Position numbers and translations under genes: made by a program. This document shows, one piece after another, positions 55,350-63,179 of a stretch of DNA of 64,000 bases. The stretch's first letter is position 1. Each line of letters opens with the position of its first letter. This DNA comes from an uncultured Bacteroidia bacterium (GTDB lineage: Bacteria > Bacteroidota > Bacteroidia > Bacteroidales > F082), in the NCBI GenBank assembly GCA_902774295.1, contig CACYHP010000001.1, forward strand, positions 1,054,001-1,118,000. The letters are read 5' to 3'. The notes below the pieces were generated by a model. The model saw only the letters and a list, made by a program, of their open reading frames with translations, did no database searches and was not told the origin of the DNA.

Positions 55350-56906
55350 ATGAAGATAAAATTCAAAACAGTGGTTGCCACTACATTGCTCTTGCTGATG
55401 GTGATTTTTGCATCGTCATGTAAGAAAAATGAGATAAAAAGAGTGGCGGTTGACACTCAATTTGCGGTCGCTATCTTCAGCGATACCGTCTCTTTGAGAG
55501 AAATTATCAAGGACATGGACAGCACGACACAGAATTGGCTGCGCGTAAGAAACGACTCGATCTTCGCTTTTTACGTCGATACCATCAGAGGAGTGCTTAA
55601 AGCGAGTGACCTTCTCAGCGACATAGCTGACGTATCATTCAACTCGACAACAAACTTCGCGATGCCTCCGTTTGATCCGTTGAACTCACACGACACAGTG
55701 ATCGATGTCGACAGATTCATGACAGTGCCGTTCCACTACGATGGCTATAATATAGAAGAGGTGTTGCTTCGCGAAGGTGCATTGAGCTTCGATTTTGTGC
55801 TCAGCCCGGCAATCGAGCATCTGAAAAGACTCGAGATATACTCAAACCAGCTGATTAATCCGGAAGGTGATCCTCTGACAATAGTCATCGACTATTATAA
55901 TAAAGGTCCTCAGAACGTCAATTTGGCTGGCTATAGAATAATTCCTGAAGCCGACACTGTGGCGTTCGGAGCACGCACCACGCTGCATATCGAAAGCGGT
56001 ATTTATGAAGGCGGCGAGTACACCTGCACCCTTACAGGCGGACTCACTGGCGTGAAATTTAAAACAGTCTTGGGTACCATCGACACACCTCTCGATTCAA
56101 TCTTCCACGACCAGACAGCTATCGACTTCGGTATCCAAGGAATAACCGGAAGCGCAGTGCTTCCTGTGCCTACAATCAAAGTGGCATATAACAACACCTT
56201 CGGATTCGGCGCAGTCGCTGATGTCACAAAACTGGACTTCGTCAACACAAATACAGGTCTGGTGACAAACCTTCTCGCAACCGATATGGTTGAACTGACA
56301 GTGCATCCTACAGAAGGCGCATGGCATAACACGAGAATCATGGGTTTGGCAGAGGAAATCGACGCTCTGGCAGGCTACAACCGCCTTGATTTCGACGGCT
56401 CAATCAGGATGAACCTCAACGACCACCAGTTCTCAATCTCCGATACATCATCAGTCGATATCGCAGCTGATGTTGAGATGCCTTTCTCATTCAAACTCAG
56501 CGAATTGTGCTATACCGACACCGTGCCGCTCAACTTGGCAGGCTCAAGCAACGACTCAAATGTTGATGATTATATCGATCAGATCGATTTCTACATCGAC
56601 TATAACAGCAAGATTAAAATCGATGTCGACATGCAGGCTATCTTCATGAAAAACAACACTGTCCTCGACTCGTTGTTTGTTGATGCCAATTCATTGAATT
56701 ATTCACCGACAGATGAGATTTCAACTATTTCTGTCATAATTACCGACCGTAGGCTTAGAAATGTGTTGCGCTCTAACCAGCTGGTGCTTCGTTTAGGCGC
56801 GTCAACAGAGGCTATCAGCCCTGAACCGGTGATGATGATGGATTCCGATGGTATATTCCTGAGGATGCGAGTAGTGACAAAATCATCTGAGATTGACATT
56901 AATTAA
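55350..56906 (+). CDS. Lipoprotein of unknown function
   Basis: A 518-residue protein with a lipoprotein signal (VATTLLLLMVIFASSC, Cys24 by the chosen start). The mature part is rich in short beta-strand patterns with repeated NLAG and DTxxLN-type stretches and no recognised enzyme motif. The ATG at 55350 (MKIKFKTVV) is preferred because it gives a normal signal peptide; an upstream ATG at 55305 adds 15 residues. It is followed 15 bases later by an outer-membrane DUF5723 protein, so the two probably act together at the outer membrane. I do not recognise the family with confidence. Confidence 0.75.
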   Translation: MKIKFKTVVATTLLLLMVIFASSCKKNEIKRVAVDTQFAVAIFSDTVSLREIIKDMDSTTQNWLRVRNDSIFAFYVDTIRGVLKASDLLSDIADVSFNSTTNFAMPPFDPLNSHDTVIDVDRFMTVPFHYDGYNIEEVLLREGALSFDFVLSPAIEHLKRLEIYSNQLINPEGDPLTIVIDYYNKGPQNVNLAGYRIIPEADTVAFGARTTLHIESGIYEGGEYTCTLTGGLTGVKFKTVLGTIDTPLDSIFHDQTAIDFGIQGITGSAVLPVPTIKVAYNNTFGFGAVADVTKLDFVNTNTGLVTNLLATDMVELTVHPTEGAWHNTRIMGLAEEIDALAGYNRLDFDGSIRMNLNDHQFSISDTSSVDIAADVEMPFSFKLSELCYTDTVPLNLAGSSNDSNVDDYIDQIDFYIDYNSKIKIDVDMQAIFMKNNTVLDSLFVDANSLNYSPTDEISTISVIITDRRLRNVLRSNQLVLRLGASTEAISPEPVMMMDSDGIFLRMRVVTKSSEIDIN

Positions 56907-56921
56907 TAGGAGGGCTGAGAT

Positions 56922-58334
56922 ATGAAGAAATTTTATAAATTTTTGATTGTTATAGCATTAGTTTGCTCATCATTGGTTTCAAAAGCCCAGAACGACGGAA
57001 TAGGATTCACCTTGCTTCCGCAGATGCCTTACGCTAACTTCTACAACCCTGGCATCAGAGTTCAATATAACGGCATGGTCGGCGTGGCGTTTTCCAATTT
57101 CAACGTCGCAATGTTTAACTCAAGCGTCAGATATAATAACCTTTACGGAAAAGATAAAAGTGTCATCGACCTGACGAAATTTGCCAACAGCCTTGATGAA
57201 AACAACATTATCAACACGAATTTCTCAATGGATGTTTTGAATGTGGGCTTTAGAGTTGATAAGTTGTTCTTTAACATCGACTGGCGTGTGAGAATGGTCG
57301 GCGAGTTCAGCTTCTCAAAAGATTTCGTCGGTTTCTTCGCCTTTGGTAACGCTCATTTCTTGGGTATAGGACAACCATGTAATTTCAACCTTGGCGCAGA
57401 TATTTCACTCTTCCATGAGTTCGGCGTAAGTGCTCAATATGAGATAAATGACCATCTCACCGTGGGTATCCGTCCAAAAATTTTGAGCGGTATCGCCAAT
57501 GCAGTGGTCGAGAACAACAACACAAAAATCTTTACCGATGCCAACACATTCGCAATCTCAGCAGACGTCGATCTTAGAATTAAGATGGCAAGTTTGCTGG
57601 AAGGCAATGTCGAAAAGATTGGCGATGTCACCAAGATGGTTGACTCTATGGCTGCTGCTGATTTCTTCAAATTCGGCGAGAATTTAGGCTTTGGTATTGA
57701 TTTTGGTGCTGAATATGTTATCAACGAACATTTTGGCGTGGCTGCAGGCGTTTACGACCTCGGCTATGTCAAATGGACCGATGCAAAAGTTAAGACAGTC
57801 AACAAGAGCAATTATATGCTTAATGACGCTGTGTTCAACGACATTACAGACCTCAACACTCTCAGCATCGATTACAAGTCGATGGTTGACAATGTCATCA
57901 ACGAGGTGTGGGGCAACAGTCTTCTTGACAAAGGTGCCGACTATAAGACATATCTTAAAACAAGACTTATGCTTCAGGGTTATTATGAGTTGAATCCGAT
58001 GGTTCGCGCCACAGCCATCGCGCAGATGTATCTCGTGAAAGGCAAGGCACATCCGGCATTGACGCTGGCTTATAGCGGATGCTTCTGGAATCACCTTAAC
58101 CTTGAACTTAACTGTACCATGTCAAAATACACTGGAACAGCAATGGGCGCTGGTATAGGCGTGCATTTCGGTGCTTTCAACTTCTATGCTGTCACCGACA
58201 ACATCCTCTGTGTAGCTAAGATAGGCGCTCCGGCTCTCGAGCTGGCATCAACATACCGTCAGGCTAACGCCAGAATAGGTATCGTCTTCACCATCGGACA
58301 ATACGGTAGAGCAAAAGACGAGCCGGTACAGTAG
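56922..58334 (+). CDS. DUF5723-like outer-membrane beta-barrel protein
   Basis: A 470-residue protein with a signal peptide (about 1-22, KAQ) and alternating hydrophobic strands throughout (for example LFFNIDWRVRMVGEFSFSKDF and LTVGIRPKILSGIANAVV), typical of an outer-membrane barrel. The start NDGIGFTLLPQMPYANFYNPG resembles DUF5723 proteins of Bacteroidota. It is paired with the upstream lipoprotein and ends before a bidirectional terminator. The function is unknown. Confidence 0.78.
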   Translation: MKKFYKFLIVIALVCSSLVSKAQNDGIGFTLLPQMPYANFYNPGIRVQYNGMVGVAFSNFNVAMFNSSVRYNNLYGKDKSVIDLTKFANSLDENNIINTNFSMDVLNVGFRVDKLFFNIDWRVRMVGEFSFSKDFVGFFAFGNAHFLGIGQPCNFNLGADISLFHEFGVSAQYEINDHLTVGIRPKILSGIANAVVENNNTKIFTDANTFAISADVDLRIKMASLLEGNVEKIGDVTKMVDSMAAADFFKFGENLGFGIDFGAEYVINEHFGVAAGVYDLGYVKWTDAKVKTVNKSNYMLNDAVFNDITDLNTLSIDYKSMVDNVINEVWGNSLLDKGADYKTYLKTRLMLQGYYELNPMVRATAIAQMYLVKGKAHPALTLAYSGCFWNHLNLELNCTMSKYTGTAMGAGIGVHFGAFNFYAVTDNILCVAKIGAPALELASTYRQANARIGIVFTIGQYGRAKDEPVQ

Positions 58335-58366
58335 CTGGAATTTTTTAAAAATAAATAATATCAAAT

Positions 58367-58397
58367 AAAAAAGGCGACCTTAACGATCGCCTTTTTT
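58367..58397. terminator. Bidirectional terminator between DUF5723 and gcvT
   Basis: AAAAAAGGCGA/TCGCCTTTTTT stem with T-runs on both strands, between convergent genes. Confidence 0.8.
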
Positions 58398-58414
58398 TAT
58401 TGGTTGTTTAGTGA

Positions 58415-59530
58415 TTATCCTTTGTAGAATGGGAGTTTCACAACGACTGCGCTGATGAGTTTGTCTCTCACCTTGATGAAGATCTCGCTTCCGACCTTTG
58501 AGAAGTCTTTCTTCACATAGCCCATACCGATAGCTTTCTTCACTGATGGTGCCATTGTACCTGAAGTCACTTCGCCGATGTGGTTACCTTCAGCGTCGCA
58601 GATCTCATATTCGTGACGTGCGATGCCTTTGCCTGTGATTTCGAAAGCGACGAGCTTGCGTGTGACGCCTTCAGCTTTCTGTTTCTCGTTGTAAGCGCGG
58701 TCGATGAAGTCGTTGCCGTCGACGAACTTGGTGATCCAGCCGAGACCAGCCTCGATAGGTGAGGTGGTGTCGCAGATATCGTTGCCGTAGAGGCAGAATC
58801 CCATCTCGAGACGGAGAGTGTCGCGAGCGCCGAGGCCGATAGGTTTGATACCGAACTCTTTACCTGCTTCGAGAACCTTCTTGTAAACGTTCACTGCTTC
58901 TGCGTTAGGGATGTAGATCTCGCATCCGCCAGCGCCGGTGTAACCTGTTGTTGAGAAGATGATGTCTTTTACGCCAGCAAATTCAATGATTTTGAAGGTG
59001 TAGTATTCCATATCTTCGACAGATGCCTTGGTGAGCTTCTGCATAGCCTTGAGTGCGAGAGGACCCTGCACTGCGAGCTGTGACCACTGGTTGCTCTCGT
59101 TGATGAAGTCGACGCCGAGTTTCATGCCCATCTCTTCAGCGACTTTTGACATCCAAGCCCAGTCTTTATCAATATTGGCTGCATTAGGAACCATGAAATA
59201 TTCGTCAGCTGACACGCGGTAAACGAGCATATCGTCGACGATGCCGCCTTTGCCGTTCGGGAGGCAGGTGTACTGAACCTTGCCGTCAACCAATGCTGCC
59301 ACGTCGTTTGAGGTGCAGCGCTGTACCAAAGCGAAAGCCTTAGGACCTTTTGCACGGAACTCGCCCATGTGAGAGACGTCGAAAACACCAACGCCCTTGC
59401 GGACTGTCTCGTGTTCAACGTTCACGCCTTCAAACTGAACAGGCATGTCGAAACCTGCAAATGGAACCATCTTGGCGCCCATTTCATAGTGCATTGCGTT
59501 CAATGCAGTCTTTTTCAATGTGTTTTCCAT
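58415..59530 (-). CDS. gcvT: Glycine cleavage system T protein (aminomethyltransferase)
   Basis: GcvT transfers the aminomethyl carbon of glycine to tetrahydrofolate and releases ammonia. The protein (371 residues from this start) has MVPFAGFDMPVQFEG, VFDVSHMGEFRAKGP, STTGYTGAGGCEIYI and RDTLRLEMGFCLYGND, all family motifs. The start MENTLKK at 59528-59530 is chosen because the promoter box lies just upstream and the longer ATG at 59578 precedes that box. GcvP and GcvH are not in the window. Confidence 0.95.
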   Translation of the reverse strand: MENTLKKTALNAMHYEMGAKMVPFAGFDMPVQFEGVNVEHETVRKGVGVFDVSHMGEFRAKGPKAFALVQRCTSNDVAALVDGKVQYTCLPNGKGGIVDDMLVYRVSADEYFMVPNAANIDKDWAWMSKVAEEMGMKLGVDFINESNQWSQLAVQGPLALKAMQKLTKASVEDMEYYTFKIIEFAGVKDIIFSTTGYTGAGGCEIYIPNAEAVNVYKKVLEAGKEFGIKPIGLGARDTLRLEMGFCLYGNDICDTTSPIEAGLGWITKFVDGNDFIDRAYNEKQKAEGVTRKLVAFEITGKGIARHEYEICDAEGNHIGEVTSGTMAPSVKKAIGMGYVKKDFSKVGSEIFIKVRDKLISAVVVKLPFYKG

Positions 59531-59567
59531 ATTATTACGTATATAAATTATAGATTCAAACAATTCG

Positions 59568-59575
59568 CAAAAATA
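59568..59575 (-). promoter_or_regulatory. Promoter -7 box of gcvT
   Basis: TATTTTTG on the minus strand, 37 bases before the gcvT start. It excludes the upstream ATG at 59578. Confidence 0.6.
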
Positions 59576-59613
59576 CAAAATTAATCATTCAATAACACAA
59601 AAAATCAAAAAAA

Positions 59614-59641
59614 CTAATGGCTAATGGCTAATGACTAATGG
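59614..59641. repeat. Four tandem CTAATGG heptamers
   Basis: Four head-to-tail copies of CTAATGG (third copy CTAATGA) between the divergent gcvT and 59676 promoters. The same heptamer array occurs at 63151-63178. Confidence 0.6.
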
Positions 59642-59649
59642 CTTTTTGC

Positions 59650-59657
59650 TATCTTTG
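59650..59657 (+). promoter_or_regulatory. Promoter -7 box of the exported protein gene at 59676
   Basis: TATCTTTG, 18 bases before the start codon. Confidence 0.6.
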
Positions 59658-59675
59658 CATTAAATTTCAATAAAG

Positions 59676-60950
59676 ATGAAAAATATTAAAAGATATATTA
59701 TCCTGTTGATTATCATGATGTTGGCGATGCCCAAAATCTTCGCCGCCTACATCCTGATTCCGATGGACGAGACGCAGACCAATCACTTGAAGGCATACGG
59801 AGTGGCATATTGGGTGCTGCAACGTGAGGTGGAGATAAGCTGGCTTCTCAATTATAAAGGCGGAAGCTACCTGATGCCGTATCACGACATGTTTGAGCGT
59901 GAATGCAAGCTCAGAAACGTCTCTTATCAGGTCATCGCCGACGTTCAAGCAGAAGGCATACTCGCCGAAATCGCTGACCCTGGCGTGAATATGGACGAGA
60001 TGAAGCTCCAGAAAGTGCCTCGTTTGGCTGTCTATGCGCCTAAGAACATACTTCCATGGGATGACGCCGTGACTTTGGTGCTGACATACGCAGAGATTCC
60101 TTATGATATAATTTATGATGATGAGGTCTTGGATGGCGTTCTGCCAACTTATGATTGGCTTCACATGCATCATGAAGATTTTACTGGACAATACGGCAAG
60201 TTTTGGGCAAGATACAGAAACTATCCATGGTACAAAGAAGACGTGCAAAAACAGGAAGAGACGGCACGCCGGCATGGTTTTACAAAGGTCTCGCAGCTGA
60301 AACTTGCTGTGGCGAAAAAAATCCGTGACTTCGTGGCGGGTGGGGGATACCTCTTCGCGATGTGCTCAGCGCCCGACAGCTTCGACATCGCTCTTGCAGC
60401 CGAAGGTCTCGACATCTGCGATGTGATGTTCGACGGCGACGCTATCCGTCCCGGTGACCCGCAACGTCTGAACTACGATAACTGTTTCGCTTTCACCGAC
60501 TTCACCGTCTCTACGAACCCTCAGGAATACGAGGTCTCTAACATCGACGTTACCCTGACTCGTCCGAAGTCAGTGAGAGAAGGCAACGATTTCTTTTTGT
60601 TGTTTGATTTTTCTGCAAAATGGGATCCTGTCCCGACTATGCTCACGCAAGACCACGAAAAGCTCATAAAGGCGTTCATGGGGCAGACCACGGCATTCAA
60701 TAAGAAATACGTAAAACCGACGGTTGTCGTTCTGGGTGACAACGCCGCATTGGAGGAAGACCGTTACATCCACGGTGACTACGGCAATGGTTTCTGGACC
60801 TTCCTCGGCGGACACGACCCGGAGGATTACCAGCATCTCGTAGGCGACCCGCCGACAGAGCTCGACATGCACCCGAACTCACCAGGATATCGGTTGATAT
60901 TAAATAATGTACTGTTTCCAGCAGCAAAAAAGAAGAAACAGAAGACTTGA
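59676..60950 (+). CDS. Exported conserved protein of unknown function (often labelled asparagine synthetase B)
   Basis: A 424-residue protein with a signal peptide or N-terminal helix (about 1-23). The body has alternating alpha/beta segments, including GGGYLFAMCSAPDSFDIALAAEG near 220-242 and YGNGFWTFLGGHDPEDYQHLVGDPP near the end. The label asparagine synthetase B seems to be carried by related Bacteroidota proteins, but I see neither an N-terminal Ntn cysteine nor an ATP-pyrophosphatase loop, so I do not adopt it. A glutamine-amidotransferase-like flavodoxin fold is possible. Monocistronic. Confidence 0.7.
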   Translation: MKNIKRYIILLIIMMLAMPKIFAAYILIPMDETQTNHLKAYGVAYWVLQREVEISWLLNYKGGSYLMPYHDMFERECKLRNVSYQVIADVQAEGILAEIADPGVNMDEMKLQKVPRLAVYAPKNILPWDDAVTLVLTYAEIPYDIIYDDEVLDGVLPTYDWLHMHHEDFTGQYGKFWARYRNYPWYKEDVQKQEETARRHGFTKVSQLKLAVAKKIRDFVAGGGYLFAMCSAPDSFDIALAAEGLDICDVMFDGDAIRPGDPQRLNYDNCFAFTDFTVSTNPQEYEVSNIDVTLTRPKSVREGNDFFLLFDFSAKWDPVPTMLTQDHEKLIKAFMGQTTAFNKKYVKPTVVVLGDNAALEEDRYIHGDYGNGFWTFLGGHDPEDYQHLVGDPPTELDMHPNSPGYRLILNNVLFPAAKKKKQKT

Positions 60951-60970
60951 TGCTCCCTGCGGTCGCATCT

Positions 60971-61110
60971 AAAAGTGTAGAGTTTAGAGTTGATAGTTTA
61001 GAGTAGTTGATAGTTTTAAGTTTAAAAGTTTTAAAGTGTATAATAAACTTTCAACTTTCCACTCTGAACTTTAAAACTACACTAAACTCTACACTTTAAA
61101 CTCTAAACTA
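60971..61110. repeat. AGTTTAGAG/CTCTAAACT imperfect palindrome
   Basis: Repeated AGTTTAGAG-like units (left) and CTCTAAACT-like units (right) can fold into a long imperfect stem. It fills the gap between the exported protein gene and yebC. A related one-armed copy lies at 63066-63115. Confidence 0.5.
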
Positions 61111-61147
61111 TTTTTTCAAAAAAATAAAAACCAAACATTTTTTTTAT

Positions 61148-61155
61148 TAATTTTG
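61148..61155 (+). promoter_or_regulatory. Promoter -7 box of yebC
   Basis: TAATTTTG, 26 bases before the yebC start codon. Confidence 0.6.
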
Positions 61156-61181
61156 CGCCCGAAAAATAAAATTGTAATAAT

Positions 61182-61892
61182 ATGGGAAGAGCATTTGAAT
61201 ACCGCAAGGCGGCTAAGATGAAAAGATGGGGCCACATGTCAAGAGTGTTCCCGAAACTTGGAAAAATTATCACAATCGCAGCAAAAGAAGGCGGTCCGGA
61301 TCCAGATATGAATCCTAAACTCCGTCAGGCTATCTTGAACGCCAAGGCGGAAAACATGCCAAAGGACAACATCGATGCAGCTATCAAACGTGCTACCGAT
61401 AAGAACACGGCTGATATGGTTGAAATCGTCTACGAAGGCAAGGGCCCTCACGGTGTCCTCTGCGTCGTGGAATGCGCAACCGATAACACAACACGTACAG
61501 TTGCTAACGTCCGTTCATATTTCAACAAAGCCGGTGGCGAGCTCCTCAAGACAGGTCAGCTTGAATATATGTTCACACGCAAGGCTGTGTTCCAGATCGA
61601 AATCCCTGCCGGAATGAGCAAGGACGACCTCGAGCTCGAACTCATCGACGCTGGTCTCGAAGAGATCGAAGAGACAGAAGACGGCACATTCGCATACAGC
61701 GACTGGACAGCTTACGGCACAATGCACGAGGCTTTGGAAGGCATGAAGATCAACATCGTGAAAGCTAACCTCCAGCGTTTCGCCAACAACCCTGTCGCTT
61801 TCAACGACGAACAGATCGAAAGCATCATGAACTTCCTTGATAAAGTCGAAGACGACGAAGACGTCCAGGCAGTGTACACTAACATGGAATAA
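61182..61892 (+). CDS. YebC/PmpR family protein (TACO1-like)
   Basis: A 236-residue protein of the YebC family: MGRAFEYRKAAKMKRWGHMSRVF, PKDNIDAAIKRATDK, EGKGPHGVLCVVECATDNTTRTVANVR and GGELLKTGQLEYMFTRKA are typical (each a partly conserved segment). Members act as transcription regulators or in translation of proline-rich stretches. The start motif GRAFEYRKA replaces the more usual GHSKW, as in the second YebC subfamily. Ends before a strong terminator. Confidence 0.92.
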   Translation: MGRAFEYRKAAKMKRWGHMSRVFPKLGKIITIAAKEGGPDPDMNPKLRQAILNAKAENMPKDNIDAAIKRATDKNTADMVEIVYEGKGPHGVLCVVECATDNTTRTVANVRSYFNKAGGELLKTGQLEYMFTRKAVFQIEIPAGMSKDDLELELIDAGLEEIEETEDGTFAYSDWTAYGTMHEALEGMKINIVKANLQRFANNPVAFNDEQIESIMNFLDKVEDDEDVQAVYTNME

Positions 61893-61935
61893 TTTTACAC
61901 GCAGAAACAGCAGAAACAACGGAAATTATTATATT

Positions 61936-61963
61936 AAAAAAAGCCCACATTGTGGGCTTTTTT
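61936..61963. terminator. Bidirectional terminator between yebC and the agmatinase gene
   Basis: Perfect stem AAAAAAAGCCCACA/TGTGGGCTTTTTT. It is bracketed by a larger inverted repeat, CACGCAGAAAC...GGAAATT at 61898-61927 and its complement at 61983-62003. Confidence 0.85.
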
Positions 61964-62006
61964 GTTATTCAATGATTTCTGCAATTTCCGTTGTTTCTGC
62001 GTGAAC

Positions 62007-63032
62007 TTAACTAATTCCGCAAAGGTGATAAAGCACTCTCGCTCCGACATTGCCGTCCCATTCGTCATCTTCACCAGGGGAGACCTCGCACAAATCGAAG
62101 CCTATGATCTCTTTTCCTGATTCCTTGATTCTATTGAGCAAATACATCAATTCTTCGTATTCCATGCCACCTGGGACTGGAGTGCCTGTGTTTGGACATA
62201 GTTTCGGATCCAAACCGTCGATGTCGACTGAGATATAAACCTTTTCGGGCAATTCTTTAATAATCTCATCGCAAATCTGCTTCCAGTTGGCACCTTCATA
62301 CATCCTGCGGCGGTTGTCGCGGTCGTAAAACACCTTCACGCGGCCTTTTGAATCCTGAACGAGCTGCTTCTCATAATGGCAGTAGTCGCGGATTGCCACC
62401 TGCACTAATTTGTCGACTTTTTCAAGCTTCAAAACATTATAAAATATTGAAGCATGCGAATATTCAAAGCCTTCGAAGCGCTCGCGCAGGTCGCTGTGAG
62501 CGTCGACGTGCAGAACGCCGTAATTGACACCTATATTATTAAGGTATTGGTGATAGGGAAGGGGTGTGCTGTGGTCGCCGCCCAGAAGTCCCACCTTCTT
62601 ACCTTGTTTCTTCCAATATGCAATGCGCTCGCGCAGCCATGCGAACATCTTCTCGAAACCGTCTTCAATGGCTTTGTATTTCGCCTCGAATTTCCACGGG
62701 AACTCGTCGACTTCGCCGTTTTCGATGCCTTCGATTATCTCTTCGCTGACAGGAGCGAGCTTGTCATGCAGTTTCCTCAGTTCCTTTGGAAACTCATCCA
62801 TCCAGATGCCGCGTTGCCACAAATCAGGGTAGTCGTGATGGCAGAGGTCGACCTGCATCGAGCCATCGAACACCGCACTCGGACCGTCTACAGTGCCGCG
62901 ATTATAACTCGTTGTCAGCTCCCATTCCACTGGGATAATAATTATTTCAGCTTCCTCAGCCGTGCAAGGCAGTCCGTAAATGCCCGAACCTAAAGCCGCC
63001 GCCGCATTGGGATCAAAAGATTTCTCCGACAT
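62007..63032 (-). CDS. Agmatinase/arginase family protein (ureohydrolase)
   Basis: A 341-residue ureohydrolase with the Mn-binding motifs GGDHSTPL, DAHSDLRERF and SVDIDGLDPKLCPNTGTPVPGG. The family hydrolyses agmatine, arginine, formimino-glutamate or guanidino acids; the sequence does not separate these safely. Agmatinase would feed putrescine to the deoxyhypusine-synthase-like enzyme at 38457, and formiminoglutamase would compete with ftcD. Own promoter box. Confidence 0.88.
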   Translation of the reverse strand: MSEKSFDPNAAAALGSGIYGLPCTAEEAEIIIIPVEWELTTSYNRGTVDGPSAVFDGSMQVDLCHHDYPDLWQRGIWMDEFPKELRKLHDKLAPVSEEIIEGIENGEVDEFPWKFEAKYKAIEDGFEKMFAWLRERIAYWKKQGKKVGLLGGDHSTPLPYHQYLNNIGVNYGVLHVDAHSDLRERFEGFEYSHASIFYNVLKLEKVDKLVQVAIRDYCHYEKQLVQDSKGRVKVFYDRDNRRRMYEGANWKQICDEIIKELPEKVYISVDIDGLDPKLCPNTGTPVPGGMEYEELMYLLNRIKESGKEIIGFDLCEVSPGEDDEWDGNVGARVLYHLCGIS

Positions 63033-63049
63033 AATGTTGAAATTTTTTG

Positions 63050-63057
63050 CAAAAATA
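63050..63057 (-). promoter_or_regulatory. Promoter -7 box of the agmatinase-family gene
   Basis: TATTTTTG on the minus strand, 17 bases before the start codon. Confidence 0.6.
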
Positions 63058-63065
63058 CAAAAAAT

Positions 63066-63115
63066 AGTTTAGAGTTGAGAGTTTAGAGTGTAGAGTAGTG
63101 AAAAGTTTAGAGTGG
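63066..63115. repeat. AGTTTAGAG tandem units
   Basis: Four or so AGTTTAGAG-like units in one orientation, related to the left arm of 60971-61110. They lie between the agmatinase promoter and the DUF1015 terminator. Confidence 0.45.
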
Positions 63116-63121
63116 AAAGAA

Positions 63122-63150
63122 AAAAAAAGAGCCTCGAAAGGCTCTTTTTT
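63122..63150 (-). terminator. Intrinsic terminator after the DUF1015 gene
   Basis: Stem GAGCCT/AGGCTC with a CGAA loop, A-run on the left and T-run on the right. On the minus strand the T-run follows the stem, as expected for the DUF1015 gene. Confidence 0.7.
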
Positions 63151-63178
63151 CTAATGGCTAATAGCTAATGGCTAGTAG
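63151..63178. repeat. Four tandem CTAATGG-like heptamers
   Basis: CTAATGG, CTAATAG, CTAATGG, CTAGTAG head to tail between the terminator and the DUF1015 stop codon. The same unit occurs at 59614-59641. Confidence 0.6.
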
Positions 63179-63179
63179 C

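Noticed and set aside
59676..60950. Asparagine synthetase B function
   Set aside because: No N-terminal catalytic cysteine and no ATP-binding loop of that enzyme are visible, and the protein appears exported.
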